Shown here: positions 32,550 through 44,389 of the stretch, piece by piece
Layout: every line of letters begins with the position of its first letter
Position numbering within the stretch: the first letter of the stretch is position 1
Assembly (NCBI RefSeq): GCF_046630445.1
Contig: NC_092333.1
Span: 3,186,001-3,250,000, forward strand
DNA from: Rutidosis leptorrhynchoides
Taxonomy: Eukaryota > Streptophyta > Magnoliopsida > Asterales > Asteraceae
DNA length: 64,000 nt
Direction: 5' to 3'
Program-made: the position numbers and the translations under genes
The notes under the pieces: model-generated
Databases searched by the model: none
Told to the model about the DNA's origin: nothing
Seen by the model: the letters and a program-made list of their open reading frames with translations, nothing else

Positions 32550-34290
32550 AGCTCCGAGAATAGTTGCAGCACTAGAAGCGAAATTCTTCAATCCCTACAT
32601 GTCATATTACCAAGCCATGAACGTCAACAATTTTTATGTTCCAAAAAAATTTCTCTTTTAAGAAAACAAAACAAGTGGGAACCCTTTCATTTAAATTCCC
32701 TTTCAGATCTGTCAAACCATCAAGTACTTGTAAAGCCTACTAAACAAAATTTAATGATTAATTACATTTACCTATTACTCTTTAAAAACATATTCTAAAA
32801 GTTACCTGACATATTTTTAATTAATTTACTTTTTGGAAAGCAGAGCTCAAAGTGTAGCCGGTGGGATTGAACATGGGTCTCTTGAAAACTCAGCACAAGA
32901 CTTCAGTGCACGTTAGAATTTTTATCACTGGAACCACTTCTTATCAGAGTAAGCGACCACCATCCTGTATATATACTGGCAATTGAGACCCATACTCTAA
33001 CCTTGGGTCCATTGGGTCAACCTTTCAGGTCAATTGAGTCTTGAGAAAACTTAGGCCTAGCAATGTAAATCAAAATATAAAGAAAGGTCCAATGGGTTTC
33101 CCTCCAACCTATTGAGTCCTATACATAATATTAAAGAAACGGGTCTAATTATCAATACCCAAAACTCAATAAATAGAAATAGGTCTAATGGGTCTTGTGA
33201 ATGGGTAAAATGGGTCGAGCATAACAAGTTTCATCCGCCAAATTATTATAAAAGCATTCATGGTTATATCATTAATTACATGTATAATAACTTCCAGGAA
33301 TGAAAAAAATTATTCGAAGCAGGAGGCTATAAATAAACTTCTCAAGAACAGAGTCCAGACGATCAATTAGTTTGGAGAACGACTAAACTAGAGAAATATG
33401 AAACACATTTACAGGAAATTACAAATATAAATGACGATCAAACCGTTAATTCATATGATGGTGACTGTTGTACCTCAACAAGATAGTCTGTTAGGTTTGG
33501 ACACATGATCGGGTTAACTTCTTTCTGCACAATCTCCATGATATCAACTGAAGACCGTTTTGTCGTCTATAGATAACCATAACCAACAAGAATGATTATA
33601 AACCCATTAAAGTATTAATCAGATATAAATAGTGTATAAAAATTGGAAGGGTGAACTCTATCCGTCGAATAGAGAGAGGGATGACTTTCAATACCTTGGA
33701 GAGCGTTTTCACTCTGGGTGGAGAAATGACTTGTCTTTATTCTCGGATAGGGGAATGATTGTCTACATCTCACCTCCCCCATACACCACTTATATGGTAT
33801 TGGGTTTTGTTGATGTTGATGTAGGTGGATTCATGAGATCAACAATCTTCTTACCAGTCACATTATCCCAAAAGTATTTGCCATTTGCATCTTATTTGAG
33901 AAAACTTTACACAATACCAAAAAACGAGACAGATTATAGAATTAAAAAAATCTAAATCAGTACCTATTGTATCCATAAGATCATAATAGCTTCTTTTGCT
34001 GCACCAGTGATGTGATCTCTCCCAGCTTACTAGAAAATAATCTTATATCTCAGAAAGTGACAATAAATATTTGTTGCATGGCCCAAAATAATGAAACAAC
34101 AAAAAATATAAAACAAAATAAGCACTTCAAATATATAGAAAAGACTTCAAAGATTATAGTTTTGTCTTACCTAAGCAAATCATGCTTTAGATTACCATTA
34201 CCATTGAAGTAAAACACTCAATAATCTGCATGAAATTCTATGAAATTGCACGAGATACAGCTCATGGGTTGCAGCAAACTTGTAATCTGT
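32550..34290. repeat. Tandem segmental duplication, copy A
   Basis: Copy A matches 35600-37130 block by block. Shared phrases include CAAGTACTTGTAAAGCCTAC (32730 and 35889), GAGTCCAGACGATCA (33350 and 36298), TTGTTGTACCTCAACAAGAT or close variants, GCATGGCCCAAAATAATGAA (34077 and 36911) and ACCTAAGCAAATCATGCTTT (34170 and 37020). Spacing is 2.8-3.2 kb. Divergence is high, so the duplication is old. Confidence 0.75.
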
Positions 34291-34900
34291 TCAAAAAAAT
34301 TGTTTTCCAAAACCTATGTTATGCAAACTGGATAGTTGCCCCACTCTCCACAAACTTCAAGATTACTAGAAAGGGTCCTGTGAGTGCCAAAAGAAAATGA
34401 GTCAACGTATTGTAATAATTTTGGAACATTATAATTCCAGAATAGTTTTTGAAAACATATCTGTGATTGCTGGAAGAAGTGACTTACCTCCGGGTAATAG
34501 TTATCATCAACCAATACATGTCATAGCTACGAGAACCTGCAGCACTAAAGTAATTTTGAGTAGCAGGACATACATATATATCTTCTAAAGGTAGAGCCAC
34601 GACAGACAAATTAAAGTAGCCACTCATAACTTTAAAACAGAACATATACATAGAGATAGAGAGAGCAAGCCAGACTTCAGATGATGAATTGCAATGAAGA
34701 AAAAGCTTTCTCTTATAAAGAATTTAAAGTAGCCACTCATAACTTTATACAGGCTTTGGGTCTTGGTGGGTTTGGGTAATAAGTCTACCTTGCAAAGCTT
34801 CCTGATAGCAAACTGACAGCTGTACAGCTTATTTATCAATGAGTTTGGTCATTATCCATAAACTTTATTGGTTTAGTTGGAGCAAATGCTTCAAAAAACT

Positions 34901-35204
34901 TAGAGGTGGCAACTTTGACCCATTTACTTTTGAACGGATTAACTAATGTTATGTTCTTTCTTTTACAAAAATTGATTTTTTTACTAGCTAAAAGAATAGT
35001 CAGTCAAATGGGTCAAACGGGTTTAAAAGTTGCCAAGAGTATAATTACTTCATTTAATTTCCACAACTAAACTTGAGAGTTCAGATTTTTTGTTGCAGTA
35101 ACAAACTTACAATGTATTTACTAATCACAAGTAATACGACGGCAAGAATAAAATAAAAGGGACATTTTTAACCCGTTCCCGGCTCACCCATCTTGCCACC
35201 TCTA
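34901..35204. mobile_element. hAT-like MITE, 304 bp
   Basis: The left end TAGAGGTGGCAA and the right end TTGCCACCTCTA are perfect 12-bp inverted repeats. The interior contains several GACCCATTT/AAATGGGTC phrases in inverted arrangement. Ends of this type are common in plant hAT MITEs, but no clear 8-bp target duplication is visible. It lies between the two tandem copies. Confidence 0.6.
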
Positions 35205-35599
35205 AAGTCAACAAGAGGTTGATATTGACACATCCAAGAATCCATTCCAGGTATCTCTTCCGTCTTTAATGTCACCAAAATCCAAAATCTTGTATCCATG
35301 GAAGGATACTGTAACGATTCTAAAAGACATATACTGGTTTATGAATATTATACCAGATGGATCATTAACTAAGAATCTTTGTGGTAAGCTATCAACTCGT
35401 CAAGCCCTGCCTATGAAATCTGCATTACTATCATTTATGCTTCTACTTTTTCAAGAGAAAATAGCAAAAGTGGCGATAGCATTTGCAGCTCAGCATACAT
35501 CTATTCATCATAAAAGATTTAACATAATTAAAACCCAACTCCTAAGCGATTTTTAACTCCCATCTATATTAAGGAAGGACTAAAGGAGTGACTTACCAG

Positions 35600-37130
35600 A
35601 GGGCAATATCTTAATGTTAAACAACTGTATAGGTCAGAGAATAGTTGCAGCACATCAATAATAGCGAAAATCTTCAATCCTCCTGCATATCATATTTCCA
35701 TTGCCATACTACAGCTATCGACCCAATATCATGGTCACAGATATAACATTGATATTGTGTCATACAAGGCTTTGAACATCAATGATAGTTATGTTCGAAC
35801 AAATTTCTCTTTTGCGATAATTAAACAACTGGAAACCTTACACTACGATCCCTTTCAGATCTGTATTTCTCTTGTTTCATTAAAAACATCAAGTACTTGT
35901 AAAGCCTACTACACGAAATTAAAGATCCATTACATTTATCATTAACTCTTATTAAAGAAATATATATATCATAAGTTACCTGCCATATTAACAGGGTACA
36001 CAATGACACTTTAAGCACAACACTTCACTGCAGTCAAGAAATTAATATCACTCGAACCCAAGTAAGTGACCAACATCCTGTAGTATAACAATAGTGGTGG
36101 ACAAGGTAAGTCATTCATGTTAAACATCACAAATTTGAAGAGGCAACTTAAACATATACAATTTTGACTAAACAAACAAACAAACAGTGTTCATTAATTT
36201 TACCTGCAGGAAGATGCAAACTAGTTCTTTTTCTCTCTCAACATACCTTCCAGGGATTGATATATCAGAATCAGGAGCTATGAACTTCTCGACTGCTGAG
36301 TCCAGACGATCATTTTGTTTAGAGAAATAACTAAACTTTGGAAAATATAATACAATTACAGATAATTGCCAATATGAACGACCAAAACTATCCATTAATT
36401 CATGTGATTGTGATTGTTGTACCTCAACAAGATTGTCAGTATTGGACACGGACACATGCTCGGGTCAATGTCTTTCAGAACAATCTCCATGAAATCATCT
36501 CTCATTGCCTATAATAACCAACAAAAATGATAAATATAAATAAATAAATAGACCCATTAAAAGTAAATATTAATCAGAGTATAAAAAACAAAAGGATGAA
36601 AAATGAACCGCACTGGGTGGATCCATGAAATGAACATCAACAATCTTCATACCAGCCCCCATTAACCATAAGTAGATGCTGCTTGCTCACATTTCCTACA
36701 AAAATCATATTAGAGGAAATTTTACACGACACTAATAAAACGAGAGAAGCCCACGATTTATACGATAATATAAATCAAGTACCTGTTGTATCCATATGAT
36801 CATACTCCTTAATAGATTCTTTTGCCGCAACAGTGATGGGTAACATAAACTTCTCTCCCTGCTTACTATAAAATTACTCTTGTATCTCAGCGAGTGACTT
36901 ATAAGCTTCAATGCATGGCCCAAAATAATGAAACAACAACAAAAAAAAAATGAAAAAATAGAAACAAAATAAGCACTTGACGTATATAAACAAGACATCA
37001 AAGTTTATAGTTTTGCCTTACCTAAGCAAATCATGCTTTCCATCACCATTGAAGTTAGAATACTTAATAATCTGCTTATATTTTTGTAAAATTGCAGGAT
37101 ATACAGCTCATGCGTTGCAGCAAACTTATG
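35600..37130. repeat. Tandem segmental duplication, copy B
   Basis: This is the partner of copy A at 32550-34290. A third, weaker match covers 31370-31570 (GATAATGTGTCATACCAAG and AAAGCCTACTGAACAAAATT). A further shared phrase, GATAGTTGCCCCACTCTCCA, occurs at about 30396 and 34332, so the locus may once have held three copies. Confidence 0.7.
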
Positions 37131-37579
37131 ACATGTTTATAAAAATTGGAAACACCAAGAATGATTTTGCGTATATGGTTCTGGCAGTTGGCATCACAAT
37201 CATCCAAATCATATGGTTTAAGTCCTCTTTAAGACCCCTACACCTCTATATCTTCTATTGATAACTTAATAATATTACAAAAGAATACTGCACACGACTC
37301 GGGTAATGCAGAACTTGATCACCATATGGTTTCTTCAATTAGGTAATGCTTGATAATCTCTGCAACTACCACCTGAACCAGATAAATTAGATGAAATCAA
37401 TTGCTGACAAGTTTGATCATACCAGATTCAAGCAGGTCTTACATTGGCAAGAGGAGGAGCATTTCTTGAATATGTTTTACAAGATCTAGCATCATTCAGT
37501 CAACAAATAAAAACAATCTCTGAAAACATAAAAATCCACATAAAGAAACTCCAATTTTAGAAAAAATTAGCAAAGGCAA

Positions 37580-37935
37580 CAGAAGAAACCCTAAATTTAA
37601 GAATTTAAAAAACCAGAAGGTAAACCCAAATATTGAAGATTTTAACAAAATCAAATGAAAAACCCCTAATTTCGAAATATTAAACAAAATCAACAGAAAA
37701 AACCCCTAATTTTGAGGATTTGAAATAATATATTAAAAAAACCCTAATTTAACAAAATTCGAAGACAAGGCCCTAATTTCAAAGAATTTAACAGAATTAA
37801 AATAAAGAAACCCTAATATTTACGATTTGTAGATTTTTACAAGATTATGAGACGACTTTATTTTAACAAAATCAAAAGAAAAAGCCTTTAACTTCGATGT
37901 CTTTGATCTATATTTCTTAAGAAAAACCCTAGATA
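37580..37935 (-). promoter_or_regulatory. Telobox-rich leader or first intron
   Basis: AAACCCTAA or a close variant occurs at about 37586, 37739, 37808 and 37924 within loosely repeating A-rich sequence. Teloboxes are bound by TRB/AtPur-type factors and are concentrated in 5' regions of plant translation and housekeeping genes. The position, 200-500 bp downstream of the TATA box at 38093, fits a 5' untranslated intron. Confidence 0.45.
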
Positions 37936-38092
37936 TGAACATTTTAAAGAAATCAAAACAAAAACCAAATATGATTCTAGAAATTAATGAATAAAAAACG
38001 AATTTAGAAAATTAAAAAGATAAAAAAGAATGAAAGACTTGCACATATACTCTGGAAGCAAAAGTGATAAGTGATAAATGTGTGACGGTGTG

Positions 38093-38101
38093 TATATATA
38101 G
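38093..38101 (-). promoter_or_regulatory. TATA box of the minus-strand locus
   Basis: On the minus strand CCTATATATACACACC reads as a well-formed TATA box, followed by a CA-rich leader with CACACATTTATCACTT. It is the only strong core promoter near the exon-like pieces of 30.6-37.5 kb. Confidence 0.55.
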
Positions 38102-38832
38102 GTTTCTAATGCGTGTTTTAAACGCAGGTCAAAGTAAGTCAAAGGCGGTGAGTTCCCTATTTGCTTGATTAAATTTTTATTACTGTATTTATTTGGATTT
38201 GGATTTTGCTAACAAAAAAAATAAAACTGTCAGTTTGAAGGTAAAAATTGTTGTGTAGAATCATGTTAATAACAATCGTTATTGTTAGTAAAATTCTTTT
38301 TATAATTACTTTTACTTTTATTTTAATTAATTAAAGTGTACTTACTACTAGTCTATCTATCTATCTTCTATTTATATAAATGAAAGATTGAAAAGCTAAC
38401 ATGTCATTAAAAGTTTAAATATAGCTAATTGTGACAAGTGAAAAATCAACTTTTCCATTTCACAATTTTTCACAAAATTAAGCAGCTATATAATGTTTAG
38501 TAAATAAATATTATTACTCCCTATTAGTTAATGAATTGAATTGATATTGACCTCCTAAAATTATGCTTATTAGTTATAGTTATAGTTATTGATAATAATG
38601 TGAGGATTGACCAAATCAAATTTATGTTTGATCACATTTCAAAATCTTCCACTATATAATTTTTACCTATTGATTCACATTGTAGTTATTGAATCCGTAA
38701 TTTAACAGTAGATTACATGTTGCCACATCATTTGTTGCTTATCTGATGGAATCATAATATTTAGTTGGAATATAGGTTCACTAAATGGACCAATATCGAG
38801 TTATGAACATGAATCAATAAAACTTAAAACTA

Positions 38833-39006
38833 GGGGAGGTGATATTTACACACCTAAAATTGATCCATTCACACTTTTTAGCACAAAATTGACAGTTATA
38901 ACCCTAAGTTTATCTAGGGACTTGAACCTTCATAATTGTAAATTAAGGGTATAATAGTAAGTTGGTGTGTATGGATCAATTGTTTGTGTGTGAGTATCAT
39001 CTCCCT
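38833..39006. mobile_element. Small MITE with long TIRs, 174 bp
   Basis: Inverted repeats of about 36 bp (left GGGGAGGTGATATTTACACA..., right ending ...TGAGTATCATCTCCCT) end in ATTGATCCAT and its reverse complement. AAACTA occurs immediately left of the element and one base to the right of it, a likely target duplication. Superfamily not certain. Confidence 0.65.
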
Positions 39007-39010
39007 GAAA

Positions 39011-39118
39011 CTATATATTACATAGTACAGATTGAGTGTAGATACCTTTTGATTGAATCAATAAAACTCTATATATTACATGGTACAGATTGAGTGTAGA
39101 TACCTTTTGACTGAATCA
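39011..39118. repeat. Tandem duplication of a 50-bp unit
   Basis: Two copies of a unit beginning CTATATATTACAT and ending TGAATCA start at 39011 and 39069, with two differences. The linker AATAAAACT also occurs just left of the MITE, which supports the MITE having landed in this repeat. Confidence 0.85.
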
Positions 39119-40949
39119 GTGGTATGTGGGTCAACCGATTTTATCGACACTTATGTGCATGTCGAGTATGTATTCAAGTATTCAACATGTTTTTTTACCT
39201 GTAGCTTTTAATTGTATAAGTGTGTGAATGATTAAATGTAAAGAAATGAACATGAATGGTGTTATATACATGAGATACCTACTTAATCCTTTGCATAACA
39301 ACCGAATCCAATCATAATTATACATATGTTGGTTTATTTTGTCTTTAAAGTTATAATTGAGCTACAAATGAAACAAATACACATGGAGCATGTTTGCATA
39401 ATTGTAACTGATGTTTAACAGTAACAACACTACAAATTCGTCAACTAATTTATAAATTGTTTTCTTCAACAACCGTACAACGTACGGACTCAAAACCTAG
39501 TATGTTAATATATTGAACTTTGCTAACGAGCAAAGATAGCCTTAAACCCTTAAGTAGTGTCGTTAACATACATTAAAATATTTTAAGTGATGTCGTTAAC
39601 ATGCATTAAAACATTGTAAATAGAATTTATTAATAACTATTTAACTACCGATTATTAAATTGTACAATAATATAAAGCATGTTAACGATAGTGTTAGAGT
39701 TGTCGTTACCAAAATCCTACTGTAATATATTTTATGAGTTTTATCATATATCATTTTCTTAAATTTAAAAATCGCATATTTACCCACTTAAAATTAATAA
39801 TATCACATATACTAATATTACGCTTTTAACATATTATCGCTAAGTATCTATCTATACATTATATAAAATAAGATTTTAAATATCCTACGTGGCATGCTTC
39901 TTTAGGCTCTATTTTAAAAATTTATGACGTGTCAATTTAGTAGAAAAATAGCTTTTAATTAGTAATATTCGGAAGGTTTTTGATTATATTTGGAAGGTTT
40001 TTAGATATATTAAAATTTAATTCTTGATATATTAATATTATTATCTATTACATTATATAAAACAACATTTTAGATTGTTTTTTAGTAAATTATATTTAGG
40101 GAAAACTTATTTGTCATTGTTTTAGTAAAAGATGTAGTTTTCAATTTAAGTTTCATTAAATTTAAAAATATATTAACTAGCAACAAATTAAATAATAAAT
40201 AATATATATTTAAATAGTATTCTTAAAACAAAAGGTTATATATAATATTAATATATACTACTTATATATATAACTATTTTTATGTTAGTTCGCTAGTGAA
40301 GACCGATAATATAACTTAGTATTTTTTTTATGTTTTCTTTCACTATTTTTAATAAAATTTCATATGATTATTGTATAGTTAATAACTTTCAAACGAATAA
40401 AGAAATATAAATATACGAAAAAATTGAAGTAAGATTGAAATATCGAGACTCGAATTAAGTTGTAAATTTAGCAAAATTACTTTATATAGAGTTTTTGGAG
40501 TATTTTTTTGATCCCGAGATTTTTTGGCATCTAGGTGATATACATATTTTTCTTTATGCATAATAGTAATATATACTTTGAATTTTCATGTGCATTTTGA
40601 TTACATCTATCGGAGTTGAACTAAAATATGAAATTCGAAATATTGTTGAAATTTTGAAAAAATCTTTACATGAAAATAGTTTTTTAAAAAACTTACGAAA
40701 TTTTTCATTACAACTTTTTTATTCATTTAATTAAGTTTCACATAGATGAGTAATTTTTTATCAACATGCTATTTCAATTTACCAATAATGTTACTCAAAA
40801 ATATAATTACACATGAAAATTGAAGAAAAATAGGTTGGAGAGAGAATTAGTGTATACACATGTCATAATTTCATGATAGTATGGGGATTAGTAAAATGAA
40901 ATGGTAGAATGAAAAAATCATTTTCTTACATAAATATACATGTTACACA

Positions 40950-42920
40950 TGTTGGAGTATGATACAAATTCAAAGCGAGCGGAAGCATTTTTAAAACTTT
41001 ACAAAATCATACTCTTCCACGGACCATTGTACAAAACTTTAGCAAACAAAACAAAATTAACGAAATTAAACAAGAGAAGATTAGAATACAACCTTTGTAA
41101 CATTTTGAAAATCGAATATGAAAAACCCAAAGAAGAGTTCCTCTAAACGGTAGACACCCAAAGTTCCAACCTTGTTTCAATCTATACCTTCTTCTTAACG
41201 GATCTTTTCTTTTTCCTTATTTCCACCAAAACCGAACCCAATTATAGATCTCAAGTATTTTGGTTACTTGAAAAAGAGAAAGAGAAATATCATTTTGTAT
41301 GTGTGTTTTTGTATCTCAAGTTTCTATATCTTTTCAATACCAAGATTTGGTATTATATAGAATTAAAATTGATACAATAATACATATAATACAAATATAA
41401 AGATTTTGAAAGATTTTGAAAGATTTGCAAAATCAAATCTTTATATAAAATAAGATTTACAACTCAAATCAAAACTTATTTATATCAAATCAAATCTTAT
41501 ATATTATATAAAATATGATTATAGTACAAATCTTTATATAAAATAAGATTTATAAATCAAATCAAATCTTATTTATATCAAATCAAATCTTATATATTAT
41601 ATAAAATATGATTTGCAAAATCTAATCAAATCTCTACATATTTAGATTTGTAAGTATATGTACACACATAAAAAAAAACTTACTTAATTTATTAAACCGT
41701 TAACTAAAGATTAATAAATTAATTTCCGATTAGAAGGTATATCAAACAATTTATGATTGGCCTTTGTGTGTGACCGAATAGGATAAATGGACTTTTATTA
41801 TTTAATGTCATGGGCATATCTTCGGAATATATGTACCACGGTCAAACCACGGTCGAACCATAGCCAACCCGAGAACATATGTAGCGACCGGACCGAATCG
41901 TCATTGACGGCGCCGACTACTTAGGTCCCGTTACGTAACCGGTTAATTGATACAACTTACTTGTTTAGGTCAAGGCTAAGCAACATTCATGCACACGTTT
42001 ACTTTGTGAAGTACATTTATACTCGTGCACTCGAGGTGAGATCATAGTCCCATCTTTCAACAACTTTTATGCTTTAAACTATGGGATGAGAAACATATAC
42101 GTATCATACTTTTATACATTGAACACAAGTACGAAAACGAACATTCCACGTACGGGTTTGAACAAAAAGCCTCAATTCAATTATCATTAGTTACACTTGC
42201 AGGGTGTAAACGTGAACTTATATTATGTGATCACATGGGCTTGACGAGCCTCATTAGGACGGTTCGCTACCGTTAGCGGATGAAATATATTTTCGGGTCT
42301 AGTGTATGTTCTAACACTACGCAAAGGGTGCAAAACAGTTAAGTTTGATAATTGGGTGCCCGGGATACAAACAACAACTTTGGAATGCAAATGATTTTGA
42401 TAATCATCTTATACTAAATCTTGTGGTTCAAATACAACGATTACTAAAACACCTATGATTTCACCAACGTTTTTCGTTGACAGTTTTCTATATGTTTCTC
42501 AGGTTCATACTTGGCTATTTGATACATGCTTCCGCGTACACTCATACTTGCTTGGAGTCAAGCATGCATGCATACACTCTGATTTCTTGCTTGGGGTCAA
42601 GCATACATACATACATACGCTAGTGATAGCACCTTTGGATTCAAACATATTGTTGACATACTTACGCTATTTATAGCAACCGCGATTTTAAACTAATTAT
42701 GTCGCAAGTTATTTCATTTATACTTTATACTCTTGTAAACTTAAACTTGTCGTCGAACGGTTTTGTAAACTAAACTTTGAAAGCATGATACGTTTCAAAA
42801 GAATGCGACATAATTTTGGTCAAACGAGTCTCATATAGGGACTACGACCACGTAACGGGACCTAAGTAGTCGGCGCCGTCAATGACGATTCGGTCGGGTC
42901 GCTACAACATATTTCCAACA
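40950..42920. mobile_element. Copia-like solo LTR carrying a nested insertion
   Basis: It begins TGTTGGAGTATG and ends TTTCCAACA, and is flanked by ACACA on both sides (40945-40949 and 42921-42925). TGTTGG...CCAACA ends are usual in Ty1/copia LTRs. Without the nested piece at 41880-42906 it is about 940 bp. No internal coding region or second LTR is present, so it is a solo LTR left by recombination. Strand not determined. Confidence 0.75.
41880..42906. mobile_element. Foldback LTR insertion with inverted identical ends
   Basis: This 1027-bp insertion has TGTAGCGACC at its left end and the reverse complement at its right end. The inverted match runs 57 bp with one mismatch. It is flanked by ACATA on both sides (41875-41879 and 42907-42911). 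From 42906 leftward the sequence follows the first part of the LTR family seen at 50389-52784. The left 57 bp repeat the same LTR start in the opposite direction. Both outer ends are therefore the same LTR terminus, which a normal LTR or solo LTR never has. The 5-bp duplication points to integrase-type insertion. Confidence 0.75.
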
Positions 42921-43050
42921 ACACATTCATCTCATTTTTATTTGTAGGTTTCTCCTCTAAATTTAACAGCGCAAGTTATTTCCGAGTTAATCAAACTAAT
43001 CTTTTATATGATTTTTAGAAAACTGTGCATCTCACGGGTTAAGAACATAG

Positions 43051-44389
43051 TAAGTATATATAATCTATAAACAGATCAACAATCCTTGTTAAAAACTAGT
43101 TCTTTTTTCATGATTTCCCTCTTTGATTACAACAATTTGGAAATAAACATTATGTGCAACACACTACATATTGTATTTGTTACAACGAGAAAAATCTCAC
43201 AAGTTCTTATGACAATTTTTCTCCAATAGGTCATAACTTAAGTACAACTTGATTTCTTAAAAGGAAGTCATTCAAAGATTCCTTAGTTACAATATCAAAA
43301 AATTCATAACTTCTTACGACAATTTTTCTCCTTTAGGTCTTAATTAATGTGACTCCTTTCATAAGACTATTAGAATTTTACACATTACTTGTATAGTATA
43401 AGCATGTGAGATCTTTAATATAAGAGTTGTAACAACACGTTCAATGCTTTTCTTTTCTCTAAAAATATGAGAACAATATAAGCGAAGACGTTTTCAAAAA
43501 GAAACATCAACAAGCGGGAGATACAAAAATCATGGATCAGGACGAGGCTCGCACATAGAAAGCTACAAATAAACAATCAAGAAACTATCAATAACTGATC
43601 CTCGCCCGCCAAACCAAGAAACCTAATAACAAACCTATCTAAACAAGGAAATAACCACGAAAGTCTAACCGCTAGAAACAATCCCAAACAACAACATGTG
43701 ACCGAACCTAAAACTGATTTTGGGTGTAGATTTAGGTTTGAGTGCTTAATTTGAAAAAAAAACGTGATTGATGGATTGTTTTAGCTCCGAAAATCGTGCA
43801 AACTCGATCGAAATCTGAGAAGTGTACGAGGGTGTAAAACAGTCAATTCGGATTAACTTATTCAATTAGATTGAATTAGTTAATATCTAAGGCGGTTGAA
43901 TTCCGGCTATGACTTGATCGAATTCAATCGATTTTGACTGTATTAGTGATATTACAGATTGATTTTAGCAGAGTAACGTTAAAGTAATAACATTGTTTGT
44001 TATAAATGACTCGTGGGGTGGGGTGTATTTATAGGCGCCAGAAGTTTTTAGAGGGAATGATGAAGTGGCACTCGTCCCTTTCATGAGTGTAACAAACGAA
44101 TCCTAAAAAACTTTCCTGATTTTACAGGCTGACGTGGCATACTTGCTCCACTTGTGTGTTGTCTTATGCAATTACCCGTGAGTAGGCTACTGGGTCGGCA
44201 ACATATTATGAACCGGGTGGAAAGGGATGTGGTCTAGAATCGTTCCAAGTACTGTAAGTTGTACCCGGACAATCTTCTAGACAGTTTACATACCTGGACA
44301 ATCTTCTGGACAATTTAATACCAGGGAGGAGATTGTCAGGTAGGCAGTGTACTAACCGGGTGAAAAGGGCTTAATACATCCTCATTGGC
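43051..44389. other. Intergenic DNA with a minus-strand TATA-like site
   Basis: No gene frame was seen. On the minus strand GCCTATAAATACACCCC at about 44022-44038 is a good TATA context, followed by a pyrimidine-rich stretch and many TCGATC/GAATTC-like phrases. It could be a promoter of an unrecognised repeat. The right part, up to 44.4 kb, may belong to the 3' part of the Harbinger-type element whose ORF follows. Confidence 0.35.

Larger units (their letters stand above)
30600..38101 (-). pseudogene. Unrecognised multi-exon locus, probably decayed, partly tandemly duplicated
   Basis: No long ORF is present, but the minus strand shows a row of short peptides that end at GT and start after AG. 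Examples: NAPPLAN then VVVAEIIKHYLIEE (about 37.47 and 37.39 kb); YSNFNGDGKHDLLR before GTAAGG (about 37.03 kb); EKFMLPITVAAKESIKEY before GGTACTTG (about 36.8 kb); MRDDFMEIVLKDIDPSMC (about 36.5 kb); DSDISIPGRYVEREKEL (about 36.2 kb). Diverged second versions occur about 3 kb away, such as SSVDIMEIVQKEVNPIMC near 33.53 kb and GKYFWDNVTGKKIVDLMN near 33.85 kb. More exon-like pieces lie at about 32.3, 31.8 and 30.8 kb. A TATA box and leader sit at 38.1 kb. I do not recognise the family. Stops within some pieces suggest a pseudogene or a degraded tandem pair. Confidence 0.4.
38364..39500 (+). mobile_element. Candidate Helitron, about 1.1 kb
   Basis: The 3' end shows the hallmark pattern: a hairpin CCGTAC-AAC-GTACGG (39473-39487), about 9 bases, then CTAG, followed by T. 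A plausible 5' end TCTTCTATTTATATAAA starts after an A at 38363. Non-autonomous, with no Rep/helicase frame. It contains the MITE at 38833-39006 and the duplication at 39011-39118. The 3' end is convincing; the 5' end is a best guess. Confidence 0.5.
39851..43050 (+). mobile_element. Possible second Helitron, about 3.2 kb
   Basis: The 5' candidate TCTATACATTATATAAAATA follows an A, and TCCTACGTGGCATG comes soon after; both are common at plant Helitron 5' ends. The 3' candidate is GTGCATCTCACGGGTTAAGAACATAG followed by T, a worn version of the hairpin plus CTAG end. A similar 5'-like phrase at about 40043 leaves the start ambiguous. The solo LTR at 40950-42920 lies inside. Confidence 0.3.

Noticed and set aside
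35269-35556. 95-aa plus-strand frame
   Set aside because: No recognisable domain; it lies between the tandem copies on the strand opposite to the exon-like pieces and has no splice or promoter context.
41880-42906. Ordinary DNA transposon with 57-bp TIRs
   Set aside because: The ends are TG...CA LTR termini, the interior follows an LTR family present at 50389-52784, and the duplication is 5 bp. An LTR-derived insertion fits better.
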